A DNA stretch of 64,000 bases from Urophycis tenuis. Lineage: Eukaryota > Chordata > Actinopteri > Gadiformes > Phycidae. This document shows, piece after piece, positions 62,590 through 64,000 of the stretch. Position 1 is the first letter of the stretch; each line of letters opens with the position of its first letter. Location of the stretch: assembly GCA_036785325.1 (NCBI GenBank), contig JAXIVH010000073.1, forward strand, positions 593,001 to 657,000. Reading direction: 5' to 3'. The notes under the pieces were generated by a model. It was not told the origin of the DNA and made no database searches. It saw only the letters and a program-made list of their open reading frames with translations. The position numbers and the translations under genes were made by a program.

Positions 62590-64000
62590 AATGCACTTGA
62601 CTTAAATGCTGGACTATTACAACTCTTTCAGTTTGAGAGTCACCTCGGGAACAGTAACATCAGCATCACATCGGCTGGAGAGAGGCATAATTACTGGGTG
62701 TACAGTCTCAGTGATTTTGTTTGCCTTGGCCATGAACATGCTCGTTAAGTCAGCGGAGGTGGAGTGCAGAGGACCGCTCACCAAGTCAGGTGTGCGGCAG
62801 CCTCCCATCAGAGCTTTTATGGATGACCTGACAGTTACTACAACATCAGTTCCAGGCTGTAGGTGGGTTCTCCAAGGCCTTGAGCGGCTCATTAACTGGG
62901 CTTTAAGCCTGCTAAGTCCCGTTCCCTGGTGGTGAAGAAGGGGAAGGTTACAGACAAGTTCCGGTTCTCGCTGGGAGATGTCCAGATTCCAGATTCCATC
63001 GGTCTCAGAGGAGCCAGTGAAGAGCCTGGGGAAGATCCCTGAGGGACAAAGCAGCGCTCAAGGCGACCAGCAGAGAACTGGGAAACAGGCTAGTGGCGGT
63101 GGATAAGTCAGGGCTGCCAGGTAAGTATAAAGCATGCCACGCCTCCTCTGGCCACTACTGGTCTACGATGTTTCACTAACGACCGTTGAGGGCTTCGAGC
63201 GTAAGGTAAGTAGCTTCCTTCGCAGGTGGTTGGGCCTACCAAGAAGCCTCAGCAGCATAGTATGTTATAGTATTGTATGGGCATAAGAACAAGCTGCGAC
63301 TTCCCTTCAGTAGTCTGTCAGAGGAGTTCATGGTTACCCGTGCGAGAGAGGTGCTGCTGTACAGAGACTCGAGTGACACCAAAGTCTCCTTAGCTGGGAT
63401 TGAAGTGCGGACTGGGCGGAAGTGGAGAGCCCAGGAGACGGTTGAGCAAGCTGAGGCGCAGCTGCGCCACGGTGTTCTGGTGGGAGCAGTGGCGACAGGC
63501 CGGGCAGGGCTTGGGAGCAACCCAGGACCTCGGTACAACAAGGCCCGGGGGAAGGAGAGGCGGCAGCTTATCCAGGAAGAGGTTCGAGCAGGGCTGGAGG
63601 AGACCCGCTCAAGCAAGATGGTCGGGATGAGACAACAGGGGGCGTGGAATAGATGGGAGCAGACACTGGATAGGAAGATTTATTGGTCAGAGCTTTGGAA
63701 GGCAGAGCCATTCCGGATAAAGTTTTTGATCCAGTCAGTCTACGACGTCCTCCCCAGCCCATCCAACCTCTTCTGTTGGGGCCTGGCAGAAACACCTGCT
63801 TGCCCTTTGTGTCAGAGGAGAGGATCACTGGAGCACATCCTAAGCTGTTGCCCGAAAGCCCTGGGCGAGGGGCGCTATCGTTGGCGCCACGACCAGGTGC
63901 TGAAGGTGATAGCAGATACCATCTGCTCGGGGATCTCACTCAGCAAGCAGCAACAGCCAGCTAGGCATTCAATCACCTTTGTTAAATCTGGTGAGAAGCC
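62590..64000 (+). mobile_element. Second R2/Hero-like LINE copy, runs off the window
   Basis: Starts in the RT: LDYYNSFSLRVTSG, LERGIITGCTVSVILFALAMN, VRQPPIRAFMDDLTVTT with the catalytic Asp pair. Then come WRAQETVEQAEAQLRHGVL, PRYNKARGKERRQLIQEE, IRFLVQSVYDVLPSPSNL-like sequence, CPLCQRRGSLEHILSCCPK (zinc motif, in the +1 frame near 63800), and GRYRWRHDQVLK. The endonuclease that should follow lies past 64000. Several frameshifts are present. It is a different, more preserved subfamily than 44826-48480. Confidence 0.82.

Noticed and set aside
55042..64000. gnai1 exon 1
   Set aside because: Searched on the minus strand for the conserved Gi N-terminus and a GT donor in phase 1; none found, so it is taken to be outside the window.

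Overview
This window is eukaryotic and almost certainly from a teleost fish. It has intron-split vertebrate genes with GT-AG junctions and a dense load of fish-type repeats: hAT, Tc1, Harbinger and Penelope elements, L2, RTE-like and R2/Hero-like LINEs, and tRNA-derived SINEs. I cannot name the species.

Two host genes can be supported, both on the minus strand. At 13292-13592 is the first coding exon of a MAGI-family scaffold, best matching magi2. Its start codon is at 13590-13592 and the gene runs left, so 1-13291 is its first intron or beyond. Exons 2 to 8 of an inhibitory G-protein alpha subunit, best matching gnai1, lie between 55041 and 25344. Exon 1 was not found and probably lies right of position 64000. 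All seven exons have the lengths of the vertebrate GNAI exon pattern (43, 142, 158, 129, 130, 154, 191 coding bases) and all nucleotide-binding motifs are intact. The two genes are neighbours in human too, but there they are transcribed away from each other; here they run in tandem.

Nearly everything else is transposon sequence, often nested. 1-4672: ZBED-type hAT split by introns, a MITE and an L2. 4740-8264: a second hAT on the minus strand carrying two younger elements. 9313-10822: a Tc1 split by a hAT. 14950-15449: a 27-bp minisatellite. 17072-17720: a palindromic Tc1 derivative. 17830-18602: a Penelope-like element with 212-bp inverted arms, each holding a hammerhead-like core. 20266-21437: a Harbinger-type element with a nested MITE.

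Within gnai1, intron 7 (25535-38952) holds a 3.3-kb full-length LINE with a 12-bp target duplication, plus other LINE and hAT pieces. Intron 5 holds a 1.85-kb foldback element, intron 4 an R2/Hero-like LINE, and intron 3 a Tc1 carrying three later insertions. Upstream of exon 2, 56744-62430 is a stack of nested hAT elements, followed by another R2/Hero-like LINE that runs off the window.

Many insertions were delimited to the base by finding target-site duplications, so the order of insertion can be read directly. No bacterial-type operon, CRISPR array or viral genome was seen. The most unusual items are the paired hammerhead cores, the gnai1-magi2 orientation, the TG tract and hAT insertion beside the gnai1 exon 8 splice site, and three element copies with 5-bp target duplications.
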